Positions 8,198 through 15,449 of a DNA stretch of 46,705 bases are shown here, one piece after another. Position numbers and translations under genes: made by a program. Numbering within the stretch: position 1 is the first letter of the stretch; every line of letters starts with the position of its first letter. The DNA lies in the NCBI GenBank assembly GCA_017617525.1, contig JAFZWA010000049.1, forward strand, positions 1-46,705. Reading direction: 5' to 3'. The notes below the pieces were generated by a model. The model made no database searches. It was given only the letters and a program-made list of their open reading frames with translations, and was not told the origin of the DNA. This DNA is from Clostridiales bacterium. GTDB lineage: Bacteria > Bacillota > Clostridia > Saccharofermentanales > Saccharofermentanaceae.

Positions 8198-10189
8198 TTA
8201 CGCCAGACACTTCAGCGCGAAATTGTAATACGCTTCAGCAAGATTCTTCATAGCATCCGACGATGTAGAGCTGTTCTTGATCGCCTTAAGATATGTATCG
8301 ACAGAATAACTGCCGCTGATATCACTTCCGATGGCGAAGTCGAAAGAAGCATCATACTGAGTAGCAGCAAAGCCCGTGCCCGAAGGTCCCGAGATAACAT
8401 ACTCATAGTAACCGCCGTTCGCCTTACCGGTAATGGTTTCGGAACCGCCGGAAGCGTAAGCTACGGTCATATCCGGAGCAGTATCTCCCAATACGGACTT
8501 CTTGAAGTACATCTTGACGCTCACTTCAGAAAGGAAGGAGACGGATGCACCGTAATAAGCATTGTTCGGATCGTTTGTGACTGTGTAAGCTTCGCCCTGG
8601 ATGTTGTCGGCGAAAGAACTGTTAAAGTCTACTCCGGAAACATTAGGAAGCTTATTTGTGTTGATCTTGAGCTGTACCTGAGCATAGCCGCCATAGATAA
8701 GGAGAGCTTTCGCAATTTCTTTCTGCGTTGCATTGTTTCCCTTGGCAATGGACTGAGCATACTGCTCAACAGTTCTGGTATCGCTGATGGAATCACCATT
8801 TGTGCCGTAGTTGACCGTGATCTGGATCGGAGCGGTCAGGCAGGAAGGCTTAACAGGGATCTGGAGAGTGTAGTTGTTGCCCTTCTTCTTCAGTTCGCTG
8901 AATGCCAGAGTCTTCGTTACAGTGGTAGCTGCTTTACCGGTCTTTGTGTACTCATAAGAGTAGGTGACGGAAGTATTCGCGTCAGCATAAGACTGCAGAT
9001 CGATCTCCGGTGTAAACAGGATCCTTCCATCCAAAGAAACGCTGTAACCTGTAAACCTCGGGGCTACGATCGCCATGATGGCATCATTTGAAGAATTGTA
9101 ACAAACAGGGTTGGCGCTGTTCGCGCTGATGAAACTGTTCAGATCATAGCTATGTCCGTCGATCTTAAAGTACTGGTCGTTCTTTGACCATGTCTGGCAG
9201 CCGAAGTAGATCTGCGAAGCAGCATCAAGATCATCTGCCAGAAGAATGGTTTTCACATTAGAGAAGAAAAGGTCGGCCCGGTCTGCTCCGTGCGTCGAAT
9301 GATTTCCGCAGATCTGGACATTGCCTTTGATCGCAAGATTTTCAGCGTTGTTAGTAGAGTTGCTGATTCCGACACCGCCGCCGCCATTAGCACCGGAACC
9401 TTTGCAGGTGTTATCGGTAATCACGCAATCAGCCAAAACAAGGTCACCGCGAAGAACTCTGATACCGCCGCCCATTGCTGAAGCGGTATTTCCGCTGATC
9501 GTAGCACCGGAGATCTCAGCCTTGCCGCAAATATTGTATGTTACACCATTGATTGTTGAGGTTCTTCCTTTACTGGAGCAGTGAACCGAGATCGCACCGC
9601 CGTTAGCGGAAGAACAGCCGGTGATCGATCCGCCGTTCATGTAAAGCTGAGAACCATTACCGACATGGATGGCGCCGCCCTCATTAGTGGATTTGAACTT
9701 GCTGATAGCTACATCGTTAAGATTCAGCGTGCTTCCATACTGGAGCAGGAAACAGCCGCCTCGGCCAACATCTGGAGTCGTGCACATAGTGCTGCTGATC
9801 CAGTAGTCAGTAGAACCGCCGCCGGTATAACCTGCAGCCGTTGTGATCGAACCATTGGAGATCGTCAGATTTACGTTGTCAGCGACAACTTCGGTTTGGG
9901 TAGTCTTACCGACGATGTACATGCTTCCGGAACCGGAATAGGTGATCGTGTGCCCGTTAAGATCGATAGCGATATTTGCCGAGTCTTCTGCGATCTGGGC
10001 AGTATCACTGACAGCGATATCCTCAGAAAGTGTATAAGTTCCGGCAGTTTCAGGCAGCTTGCCGCCGTTGCCGTCGATGAATCCCTGATCGATAGTAGCA
10101 GGGCCATCTGCGAAGACAGCGCAAGAGAAGATGCTGAAAACCATTGTCATGGAACAAAGTGCAGCAAAAGCTTTAATGTGTTTTTTCAC
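8198..10189 (-). CDS. Secreted parallel beta-helix surface protein
   Basis: 663 residues. I chose the GTG at 10189 (read as MKKHIKAFAALC), because AGGATGG lies 8 nt upstream and it gives a standard signal peptide ending near VFADG. TTG and ATG codons further up add non-signal residues. Residues about 60-330 are a right-handed beta-helix of the polymorphic outer-membrane/pectate-lyase type, with GGAIHVGNGS, GGAISVH, ISGNTASAMGGGIRV and GGGGVGISNS turns. The C-terminal domain (about 375-663) matches that of the gene at 5497, including VEQYAQSIAK...IAKALLIYGGYAQVQL and a final helix YLKAIKN...EAYYNFALKCLA. It probably works as an adhesin or sugar-binding surface protein; no catalytic residues are evident. 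It is cotranscribed with the peptide gene at 8055. Confidence 0.82.
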   Translation of the reverse strand: MKKHIKAFAALCSMTMVFSIFSCAVFADGPATIDQGFIDGNGGKLPETAGTYTLSEDIAVSDTAQIAEDSANIAIDLNGHTITYSGSGSMYIVGKTTQTEVVADNVNLTISNGSITTAAGYTGGGSTDYWISSTMCTTPDVGRGGCFLLQYGSTLNLNDVAISKFKSTNEGGAIHVGNGSQLYMNGGSITGCSSANGGAISVHCSSKGRTSTINGVTYNICGKAEISGATISGNTASAMGGGIRVLRGDLVLADCVITDNTCKGSGANGGGGVGISNSTNNAENLAIKGNVQICGNHSTHGADRADLFFSNVKTILLADDLDAASQIYFGCQTWSKNDQYFKIDGHSYDLNSFISANSANPVCYNSSNDAIMAIVAPRFTGYSVSLDGRILFTPEIDLQSYADANTSVTYSYEYTKTGKAATTVTKTLAFSELKKKGNNYTLQIPVKPSCLTAPIQITVNYGTNGDSISDTRTVEQYAQSIAKGNNATQKEIAKALLIYGGYAQVQLKINTNKLPNVSGVDFNSSFADNIQGEAYTVTNDPNNAYYGASVSFLSEVSVKMYFKKSVLGDTAPDMTVAYASGGSETITGKANGGYYEYVISGPSGTGFAATQYDASFDFAIGSDISGSYSVDTYLKAIKNSSTSSDAMKNLAEAYYNFALKCLA

Positions 10190-10250
10190 TTCAATATCCA
10201 TCCTTTCCAAGTTATGTATAATGATGTTTCGCAATACTCTAACCTTATAT

Positions 10251-10256
10251 ATTATA
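10251..10256 (-). promoter_or_regulatory. -10 box for the minus-strand beta-helix gene
   Basis: TATAAT on the minus strand, about 60 nt upstream of the GTG start, in an AT-rich stretch. TTGAAT at 10283-10278 is a possible -35 but its 21-nt spacing is too long, so only the -10 is supported. Confidence 0.45.
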
Positions 10257-10358
10257 CACTATTACACATACGTTTTCATTCAATACTTTTTTAGCAGGAA
10301 ACGGAATATAAATCTGTCACAAGCGTTACAGTTCTATAAGTAATCCGTCACTTTTCTT

Positions 10359-10367
10359 GAAAAGCAC
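10359..10367 (+). repeat. GAAAAGCAC interspersed motif
   Basis: Exact copy 54 bp before the next gene, preceded by CACTTTTCTT so that CTTTTC and GAAAAG form a small inverted repeat. Confidence 0.65.
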
Positions 10368-10421
10368 TATCACGCGACCCTATATTGAAATCAGGTTATG
10401 TATGTTTTTGGGGGTGCTGAT

Positions 10422-12860
10422 ATGAAGAAGTTTTTGTGCGGCGGGAAAAGCACTTGGGCGCTCATTTTGTGCGTCAGTCTGATCATTCCGATGGTCTCCG
10501 CCTGTAAAAAGAAAAACAACAATTCCGACGGGAAAAACGAAAAACGCGCAGAATATGTCCAGGAGAGTGACCTTTTCTATTCCGACACGACAATGCCCAT
10601 TACGATCGACTTTCAGGCCGATACCTCTCACGAAGTGACCGATACCGGGATCTGGAGCACAAAAATCGGAAACGATAAGATCTATGTCCCGTACTCAGTT
10701 AATTACCGTCCCTCCGAAGAAGAACGGGAATTCATGGAGCACTGTGATTACAGTAACGACGAAGAACTCGCCAAATACTACGAGATGAGCAACTCCCTAA
10801 GGGAAAACGGTTTTTTGATCTTGAATATGCAGGGCGAAACCCTGGCCAAGATCAAATCCGGTCTTTACGATACCATCGCGGACCTTGCAGTCCTGTCCGA
10901 CGGCAGTCTCGCCGCGCATTATTCCGAATTCCTCCCGGAAACGCAGGAGTACGTCCAAAAGGTCGTCTTCATGGATGAAAACGGAGTGGAAAAGTCGACG
11001 GTCGATCTGGCCGGCATCGACGATTTTGATTTCTTCGTGCTCGCAAACGGCGGGATCGTCCTGCGTTCATATTTTGACAAAAAACTGATCCTTATCGATG
11101 AAAACGGCAATACCACCGGCGAGCCGGAATATAAGAATGACGTAACGACAGTCTGCAACTTTGACGGCAAATCCTACCTTTTGACGCAGAAAGCTACATA
11201 TACGGAAACAGAGGTGAAGATCCAAAACTTTGCCAGTGAGATCGACGTAGCGAAGGGCACTCTGGGCGAGCCGAAAGAGATCGCTTCAGATGTTCCGTAC
11301 CGCTTCTACCGAGGTGACAAACTCTATTATGACGCCGATGGCGGCCTTTATACGTATGATCTTCTGAACGGCACAAGTGAAAAGGTCTTTGGCGCGGAAA
11401 ACCTTGATATATGGTTCGATACATGCCCGGACCTGAAGGTCTCGCCTGAAGGGGATATCGACTATCTTCGTATAGATCAGATCGGCGAAGATCAGATGTC
11501 TCATCTCGTATTATCTCTGACGCATCTTCACCGCGAAGAGAAGAACCCATACGCCGGAAAACGCATCGTTTATCTTTGCAGCTGCATGGAATCTTCTTTT
11601 GATGTAAGAAAACTCATCACGGCTTATAACAAACGCCCGGAAAGTAAGGCCCGTATCGTCGCCTATATCCAGACGGCCGACATCTCTTCCGGCTTTGAAA
11701 AAGCAAATGCCACGGCAGCCGATGAGCTTCTTCTTGCCATGAAATCCGGCTCCGGCCCGGACATCCTCCTTAACTGCGCCGAGTACGGACAGTTCAATAA
11801 CGATGACATCCTCGTGGACATGAATACCTACATGGACGGGGATACCGGCATCGACCGGTCCCGGTATTTCGACAACATCTTCCGCGCTTTTGAGGCAAAC
11901 GGCAAACTTTACCAGATGCCGGCACTCGTCAGCGTAATCGGGTTTAACGCCGATCCGAAAGTCCTCGGAAATGTCGAATCCTGGAACATTTCGGAGTTTG
12001 AACAGAAGATCGACTCGCTCGGAAGCGAGACCTATCTTGCGTTGGGCCACTTCATGGATAATTACTATGTTTCGGATGCAAAAGGACTTCTGTGCGGCTT
12101 CCTCTATAACGACATGGACCACTATGTCGACTACAGCAAGAGGGAGTGCAGCTTCGATTCCGATGACTTCCGAAAACTCCTTGAGATTTGTAAAAAATAC
12201 GGCGACCGCCTGACTCCTGACCAATACTCCGCTCTTCAGGAGGAGTATGACCACATGACAGACGACCACCGTGATGAGTCTCTCATGATGCAGGACGGAG
12301 TCTGCGCTCTGAGCACGATGTATGTCTCAAATCTGTCCAGCTTCGGAGATTTTGCCGATCTTTGTAATAACGATCCGCTCTTCATCGGCTGGCCCGCTTC
12401 GGATTCTTCCGGCATGACCGCGGTCCCGGACGTATCCTTCGGCATCTCCGCTTTTTCGGACTGTAAGGACGAAGCATGGGATTTCATTTCCTTCGTGCTC
12501 TCCGAAGAAGCACAGAAGCTCCTGGTCGATAGCGGCAACCGCTATATCTATGTCAACCGCGCAGCCGAGGACGCCGATCTACAGGAATCGATCAGGCTTT
12601 ATAACGAGAAAGTCAGATACTACTCGGAAGAATTGGAAGACCCCGAATATGCCAGCCATCTCTCCGTCATCAACGAAGAGACCGCGCAGCGTTTCCTTTC
12701 CGTCATCGAAAGGATCGGCACCGGCCTTACCAAGAATCCGGCGATCACAAACATCGTTCTTGAGGAATCCGAGGCCTATTTCAGCGGCTCGCAAAGCGCC
12801 GAAAACGTAAGCAGATCCATCCAGAACCGTATCACCACGATGCTTCAGGAAACCAAGTAA
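10422..12860 (+). CDS. Solute-binding lipoprotein with large N-terminal domain
   Basis: 812 residues. The ATG at 10422 begins MKKFLCGGKSTWALIL, a lipoprotein signal with Cys28 in PMVSAC. A GGGGG run precedes it at a workable distance. Residues about 40-380 are beta-rich and may form a propeller-like domain. Residues about 385-812 have the layout of family 1 extracellular solute-binding proteins (KNPYAGKRIVYL, MKSGSGPDILLN, FDNIFRAFEANGKLYQMP, and a terminal YFSGSQSAENVSRSIQNR). A paralogue lies at 15450. No ABC permease or ATPase gene is nearby, so this looks like an orphan receptor or surface binding protein. A GAAAAGCAC motif is embedded in the signal peptide coding region (GKST). Confidence 0.85.
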   Translation: MKKFLCGGKSTWALILCVSLIIPMVSACKKKNNNSDGKNEKRAEYVQESDLFYSDTTMPITIDFQADTSHEVTDTGIWSTKIGNDKIYVPYSVNYRPSEEEREFMEHCDYSNDEELAKYYEMSNSLRENGFLILNMQGETLAKIKSGLYDTIADLAVLSDGSLAAHYSEFLPETQEYVQKVVFMDENGVEKSTVDLAGIDDFDFFVLANGGIVLRSYFDKKLILIDENGNTTGEPEYKNDVTTVCNFDGKSYLLTQKATYTETEVKIQNFASEIDVAKGTLGEPKEIASDVPYRFYRGDKLYYDADGGLYTYDLLNGTSEKVFGAENLDIWFDTCPDLKVSPEGDIDYLRIDQIGEDQMSHLVLSLTHLHREEKNPYAGKRIVYLCSCMESSFDVRKLITAYNKRPESKARIVAYIQTADISSGFEKANATAADELLLAMKSGSGPDILLNCAEYGQFNNDDILVDMNTYMDGDTGIDRSRYFDNIFRAFEANGKLYQMPALVSVIGFNADPKVLGNVESWNISEFEQKIDSLGSETYLALGHFMDNYYVSDAKGLLCGFLYNDMDHYVDYSKRECSFDSDDFRKLLEICKKYGDRLTPDQYSALQEEYDHMTDDHRDESLMMQDGVCALSTMYVSNLSSFGDFADLCNNDPLFIGWPASDSSGMTAVPDVSFGISAFSDCKDEAWDFISFVLSEEAQKLLVDSGNRYIYVNRAAEDADLQESIRLYNEKVRYYSEELEDPEYASHLSVINEETAQRFLSVIERIGTGLTKNPAITNIVLEESEAYFSGSQSAENVSRSIQNRITTMLQETK
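10445..10453 (+). repeat. GAAAAGCAC motif inside a signal peptide
   Basis: Exact copy, followed by TTGGGCGC, within codons 8-12 of the lipoprotein gene. It encodes GKST, which the paralogue at 15450 lacks. Confidence 0.6.
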
Positions 12861-12885
12861 GTGCTTTTCACATCGCGAAAAGCAC
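12861..12885. repeat. Inverted pair of the GAAAAGCAC motif (hairpin)
   Basis: GTGCTTTTC (12861-12869), loop ACATCGC, GAAAAGCAC (12877-12885). It starts on the base after the lipoprotein stop codon and is followed by CGCCCGCCGG. This is the same design as at 3248. Confidence 0.85.
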
Positions 12886-12932
12886 CGCCCGCCGGTCGAT
12901 CCGCCGATCCTGATTCGAGTCGGATTATCCCG

Positions 12933-12971
12933 AAAAAAAGAGGAGCCTCTCATTATTTGAGACGGCTCCTC
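12933..12971 (-). terminator. Intrinsic terminator of the minus-strand secreted protein gene
   Basis: Stem GAGGAGCC+TCTCA (12940-12952) with TGAGA+GGCTCCTC (12958-12971, one bulged C). A run of seven As at 12933-12939 gives a T-run on the minus strand. It may also stop the converging plus-strand lipoprotein transcript, but with a poor T-run in that direction. Confidence 0.8.
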
Positions 12972-12991
12972 AGTATTTGGGGGATTAGGAA

Positions 12992-13984
12992 TTAGATTCT
13001 GTTAAAGCTAATGATCTTGCAATTCACGTCACATTCCAGACAAGCATTGTAACCGCTGCTGCTCGGGTAGTCATAGCGGACTTTCATAGCATACTTGCTT
13101 CCGCCCTGTGACAAAGCAGTATCACACAATGCCTTGATGCGGTACATTTCTTTGATTGCTGCTTCTGTTGACGGATCACCTGTAAAGAACGCACTGGTTA
13201 CTGCTCCTAGGAAGATGCTGCCGAGAGGAGTGAAGATAAATGACGATACTGCCGAAACAAGTCCGCCGACGAACGCACGATTTAACGTCTGGCCGTTTTC
13301 AAGGTCTTTGATCTCCTTTTCCACGGTGCTCTTCAAAGACTTTACGTCACTTTTGGTCATGGTATATGAGATCGTTTTGGATTCGCCTCTTCCGATCCAA
13401 ATACCTGTGAATTCCTGTCTCGGTGCACTCGGATTCATGATAAGGGCCGGAGTGTACTTCGGATGGAAATATGTTCTTCCGCCATACTGTACGGAACTAT
13501 AAACCGCGAGAAGATACTTCTTGTCATAATCTGACTTCATGGAGATATAAGGAGTCAGCTTGTCACCGGACTTCAGGTTGAGGATTCTCGGGCTTCCGCT
13601 CGGGGAACCTAAGTTGTGAAGAATGACCTGGCCGGAGTTCGGGGTCTTGACAACATCGATCGTCAGGTTGGCGGTGATGATGTAGTTGCTGTTGATCGTG
13701 GTTCCGCCGATCTTATACGTGTAGGTATAACCTGTCGGTGCCGAAATTCCGGCCTGATTGATCGCATACCACAAAGTGTTGCCGGAAGAGACATATACTG
13801 TCTTGCTTACAGCGCCTTTGAACGTAACTGTTCTTTGGACTGCTGCCTGAGCTCTGCTCACGGTAAAAGTGTTTCCCGTAAGCGTGTAATTTGCTTTCTT
13901 CGGCAAATTGCCCGCCATGCCGAGCGTCATGGCCGCGACCAACGCGATCGACGTGAGACTCTTCAAGATCATTGTTCTTTTCAT
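12992..13984 (-). CDS. Secreted protein with repeat-like N domain and hydrophobic Gly/Ala-rich segment
   Basis: 330 residues, not recognised as a named family. It has an N-terminal signal peptide (MKRTMILKSLTSIALVAAMT). Residues about 49-112 resemble a single Listeria-Bacteroides/InlB-type repeat (TVTFKGAVSKTVYVSSG, then YTYKIGGTTI and NLTIDV). A charged helix follows (about 210-235), then a hydrophobic segment (about 240-270, GGLVSAVSSFIFTPLGSIFL) that could insert into a membrane. Four Cys lie in the last 65 residues. The ribosome binding site AAGGAGGT is near perfect, 6 nt before the ATG. A structured leader RNA lies upstream at 14053-14160. It may be a surface or membrane-active protein; no catalytic motif is visible. 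Confidence 0.7.
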   Translation of the reverse strand: MKRTMILKSLTSIALVAAMTLGMAGNLPKKANYTLTGNTFTVSRAQAAVQRTVTFKGAVSKTVYVSSGNTLWYAINQAGISAPTGYTYTYKIGGTTINSNYIITANLTIDVVKTPNSGQVILHNLGSPSGSPRILNLKSGDKLTPYISMKSDYDKKYLLAVYSSVQYGGRTYFHPKYTPALIMNPSAPRQEFTGIWIGRGESKTISYTMTKSDVKSLKSTVEKEIKDLENGQTLNRAFVGGLVSAVSSFIFTPLGSIFLGAVTSAFFTGDPSTEAAIKEMYRIKALCDTALSQGGSKYAMKVRYDYPSSSGYNACLECDVNCKIISFNRI

Positions 13985-14052
13985 AAAAATACCTCCTTAA
14001 GATGATTGAAAACGGAAGCGCCCCATTACTCCTGTGATGATTGTTTTAGCAA

Positions 14053-14160
14053 GGGACTGCCCCGTTTCCGAGGCAGCCCCGCCCCAATGTATCCGTAGCA
14101 TCAGGATGAGGATCCTGATGGACGCCTAATAAAAGTTTCGCCGTAGCGATGACCTTTATT
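14053..14160 (-). ncRNA. Structured 5' leader RNA, candidate cis-regulatory element
   Basis: Three stem-loops read on the minus strand upstream of the secreted protein gene. The first (14160-14128) has an AATAAAGGT/ACTTTTATT stem topped by TCGC-TACG-GCGA, a UNCG tetraloop. The second (14120-14099) is a perfect 8-bp CATCAGGA stem. The third (14080-14053) is a 12-bp stem with two G-U pairs and a GAAA (GNRA) tetraloop. The tetraloops and G-U pairs fit only the minus strand, which marks it as the RNA strand. The element ends 68 nt before the ATG. I could not match it to a known riboswitch or T-box consensus. It might instead be an independent small RNA. Confidence 0.6.
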
Positions 14161-14232
14161 GACTAGAGAGTAGCACCGCCCGAAAGAAGGATTTTCGAAT
14201 TGTCAGAATTAAACGGAAAATTGTAAAAAGAT

Positions 14233-14264
14233 ACCCTCTTCAGCGATTTTTACCTGAAGAGGGT
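14233..14264 (-). terminator. Terminator of the zinc-ribbon/DUF2085 operon
   Basis: Perfect 11-bp inverted repeat ACCCTCTTCAG (14233-14243) and its complement (14254-14264). On the minus strand it is followed by ATCTTTTTAC. It lies about 100 bp after the DUF2085 gene. Confidence 0.75.
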
Positions 14265-14289
14265 TTGTGTAAGAATCTTTATTCAGTCT

Positions 14290-14340
14290 GAAAAGCACTC
14301 GTCCCGTGAAGTATACGTCCTATCGAAAAGCACTTGTCCC
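14290..14340 (+). repeat. Two direct copies of the GAAAAGCAC motif
   Basis: GAAAAGCACTCGTCCCG (14290-14306) and GAAAAGCACTTGTCCCG (14325-14341) are direct repeats 35 bp apart, identical over the 9-mer and nearly so over the next 8 bases. They show the fuller consensus of the motif. They sit between the terminator and the DUF2085 stop codon. Confidence 0.75.
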
Positions 14341-14367
14341 GCGCAGCTTGTTTTCGAAGTAGATTTT

Positions 14368-14781
14368 TCAGATCACTTTCGCCACAAGAAACACGATCCC
14401 CATAAGCAGAAGCGTGATCTCGGCATATCCCCACAAGATGCCCGTTACCATGCGCTTAAAGTTATTGGACTCATACGAAGTATACTTCTGTACCATTCCG
14501 TCGACCGCGAGCGGAACAAGAAGAAGCGGCAGCACGATCAGCGCGATCTTCAAAGGGATACGCACAAACGGGAAGAGAAGAAGCGCGATAAGGCGCCCGA
14601 CCATGATCCCCGTGCATCTTGCGCAAAGCGGGAACTGGTATTGCCCGACGAAAAAACTACGCGAAGGCATCTGGTGGCATCGAATGGTCCTTCCGATAAA
14701 CTCCATCCAGAACGCCCAGCGCTGGTCGCGTTTATTCGCGACCGTCGGGACGGTCATGTTTTTATTCTCAAACGTGCTCAT
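14368..14781 (-). CDS. DUF2085 family membrane protein
   Basis: 137 residues. The signature CHQMPSRSFFVGQYQFPLCARCTGI (about residues 35-59), with its Cys/His pattern, marks the DUF2085 family of small predicted membrane proteins. Two or three transmembrane segments follow (IALLLFPFV, IALIVLPLLLVPLAV, ITLLLMGIVFLV). The conserved Cys and His may bind metal; the function is unknown. It lies 20 bp downstream of a zinc-ribbon protein gene, and the two probably form an operon ending at the terminator at 14233-14264. Confidence 0.82.
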   Translation of the reverse strand: MSTFENKNMTVPTVANKRDQRWAFWMEFIGRTIRCHQMPSRSFFVGQYQFPLCARCTGIMVGRLIALLLFPFVRIPLKIALIVLPLLLVPLAVDGMVQKYTSYESNNFKRMVTGILWGYAEITLLLMGIVFLVAKVI

Positions 14782-14801
14782 GAGATCTCACTCTCGCTTG
14801 A

Positions 14802-15014
14802 TCAAAGCTTAAACTTGTGACCGCAGTTTTTGCAGATCCAGAAGTTGTTGGTCTTTGTCTTTTTGCCTTCGCCGCAGAAACCACAGAGAAGACCCAGCCA
14901 GTTCTGGAAAATGAAGAGGCCGCAGCAGCCTTTTCCTACGGAATAATCCTTACCGGATGTCGTGATCTCACTCATGATATCGCAGTTATCAGAACCACAT
15001 CTTGGACATGTCAT
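14802..15014 (-). CDS. Small zinc-ribbon protein
   Basis: 70 residues with nine Cys. CPRCGSDNC at the N terminus and CKNCGHKF at the C terminus form a zinc-ribbon-like pair. GCCGLF and LLCGFCGEG lie between them and could give a second site or a short hydrophobic hairpin. AAGGAG lies 9 nt before the ATG. It is the first gene of the operon with the DUF2085 gene. The role is unknown; similar small ribbons accompany membrane proteins in clostridia. Confidence 0.8.
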   Translation of the reverse strand: MTCPRCGSDNCDIMSEITTSGKDYSVGKGCCGLFIFQNWLGLLCGFCGEGKKTKTNNFWICKNCGHKFKL

Positions 15015-15049
15015 ATTTGTTCTCTCCTTTTTCTTTTCAGTTTTTATCT

Positions 15050-15225
15050 AAAGTCTCTGTAACTGTCTCTGTGAAGGTACTCTACAGAGACACTTACAGA
15101 GGATTTCGCCATTTTCCTCTGAAACAGTCTCTCGAAAAGCACTTACAGAGACATTTACAGAGAATTTCGCCATTTTCCTCTGAATTAGTCTCTCAAAAGG
15201 CCGTTACAGAGACTGTTTCAGAGAA
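15050..15225. repeat. 61-bp imperfect tandem repeat with ACAGAGAC/GTCTCTGT palindromes
   Basis: The segment TTACAGAG..TTTCGCCATTTTCCTCTGAA recurs at 15094 and 15155, a 61-bp period, with partial copies on both sides. Short palindromic blocks ACAGAGAC and GTCTCTGT alternate through the array, so it can fold into several hairpins. One unit holds GAAAAGCAC (15134-15142); the matching place in the next unit reads CAAAAGGCC. The rest of 15015-15449 holds only a possible promoter for the next gene. Confidence 0.75.
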
Positions 15226-15386
15226 TCAGGCGGCAGGCGCATCCTTTTGCTCCTTTTCACTACTGCACATTATATAATACCTGCCCACCCGTGTGAATGC
15301 CCGCGGGAAAAACTTTACCGTTTCTTAAAAAACGGAAGATACGTTCCCCTCAAACATTACAATACGATTAATAATCCCGTTTTTCC

Positions 15387-15416
15387 TTGATTTGACGTAC
15401 GGACCCCCTTTAGTAT
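15387..15416 (+). promoter_or_regulatory. Possible promoter of the second solute-binding lipoprotein
   Basis: TTGATT (15387-15392), an 18-nt spacer and TAGTAT (15411-15416), 34 bp before the ATG. The match to consensus is only fair. Confidence 0.4.
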
Positions 15417-15449
15417 GGGAGTTACAACTGAAAAGATTGGGGAAAAGTT

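Noticed and set aside
8198..10234. Longer TTG or ATG starts for the minus-strand beta-helix protein
   Set aside because: They put a polar stretch before the signal peptide, and the ATG at 10201 touches the AAGG site directly; the GTG at 10189 has proper spacing and a standard signal peptide.
14053..14160. T-box, c-di-GMP or other known riboswitch
   Set aside because: I could not find the T-box GGGTGGNACC element or the conserved cores of the classes I checked by eye, so it is left unnamed.
15050..15225. CRISPR array
   Set aside because: The repeats are imperfect, palindromic and only two to three units long, with no unique spacers and no cas genes.
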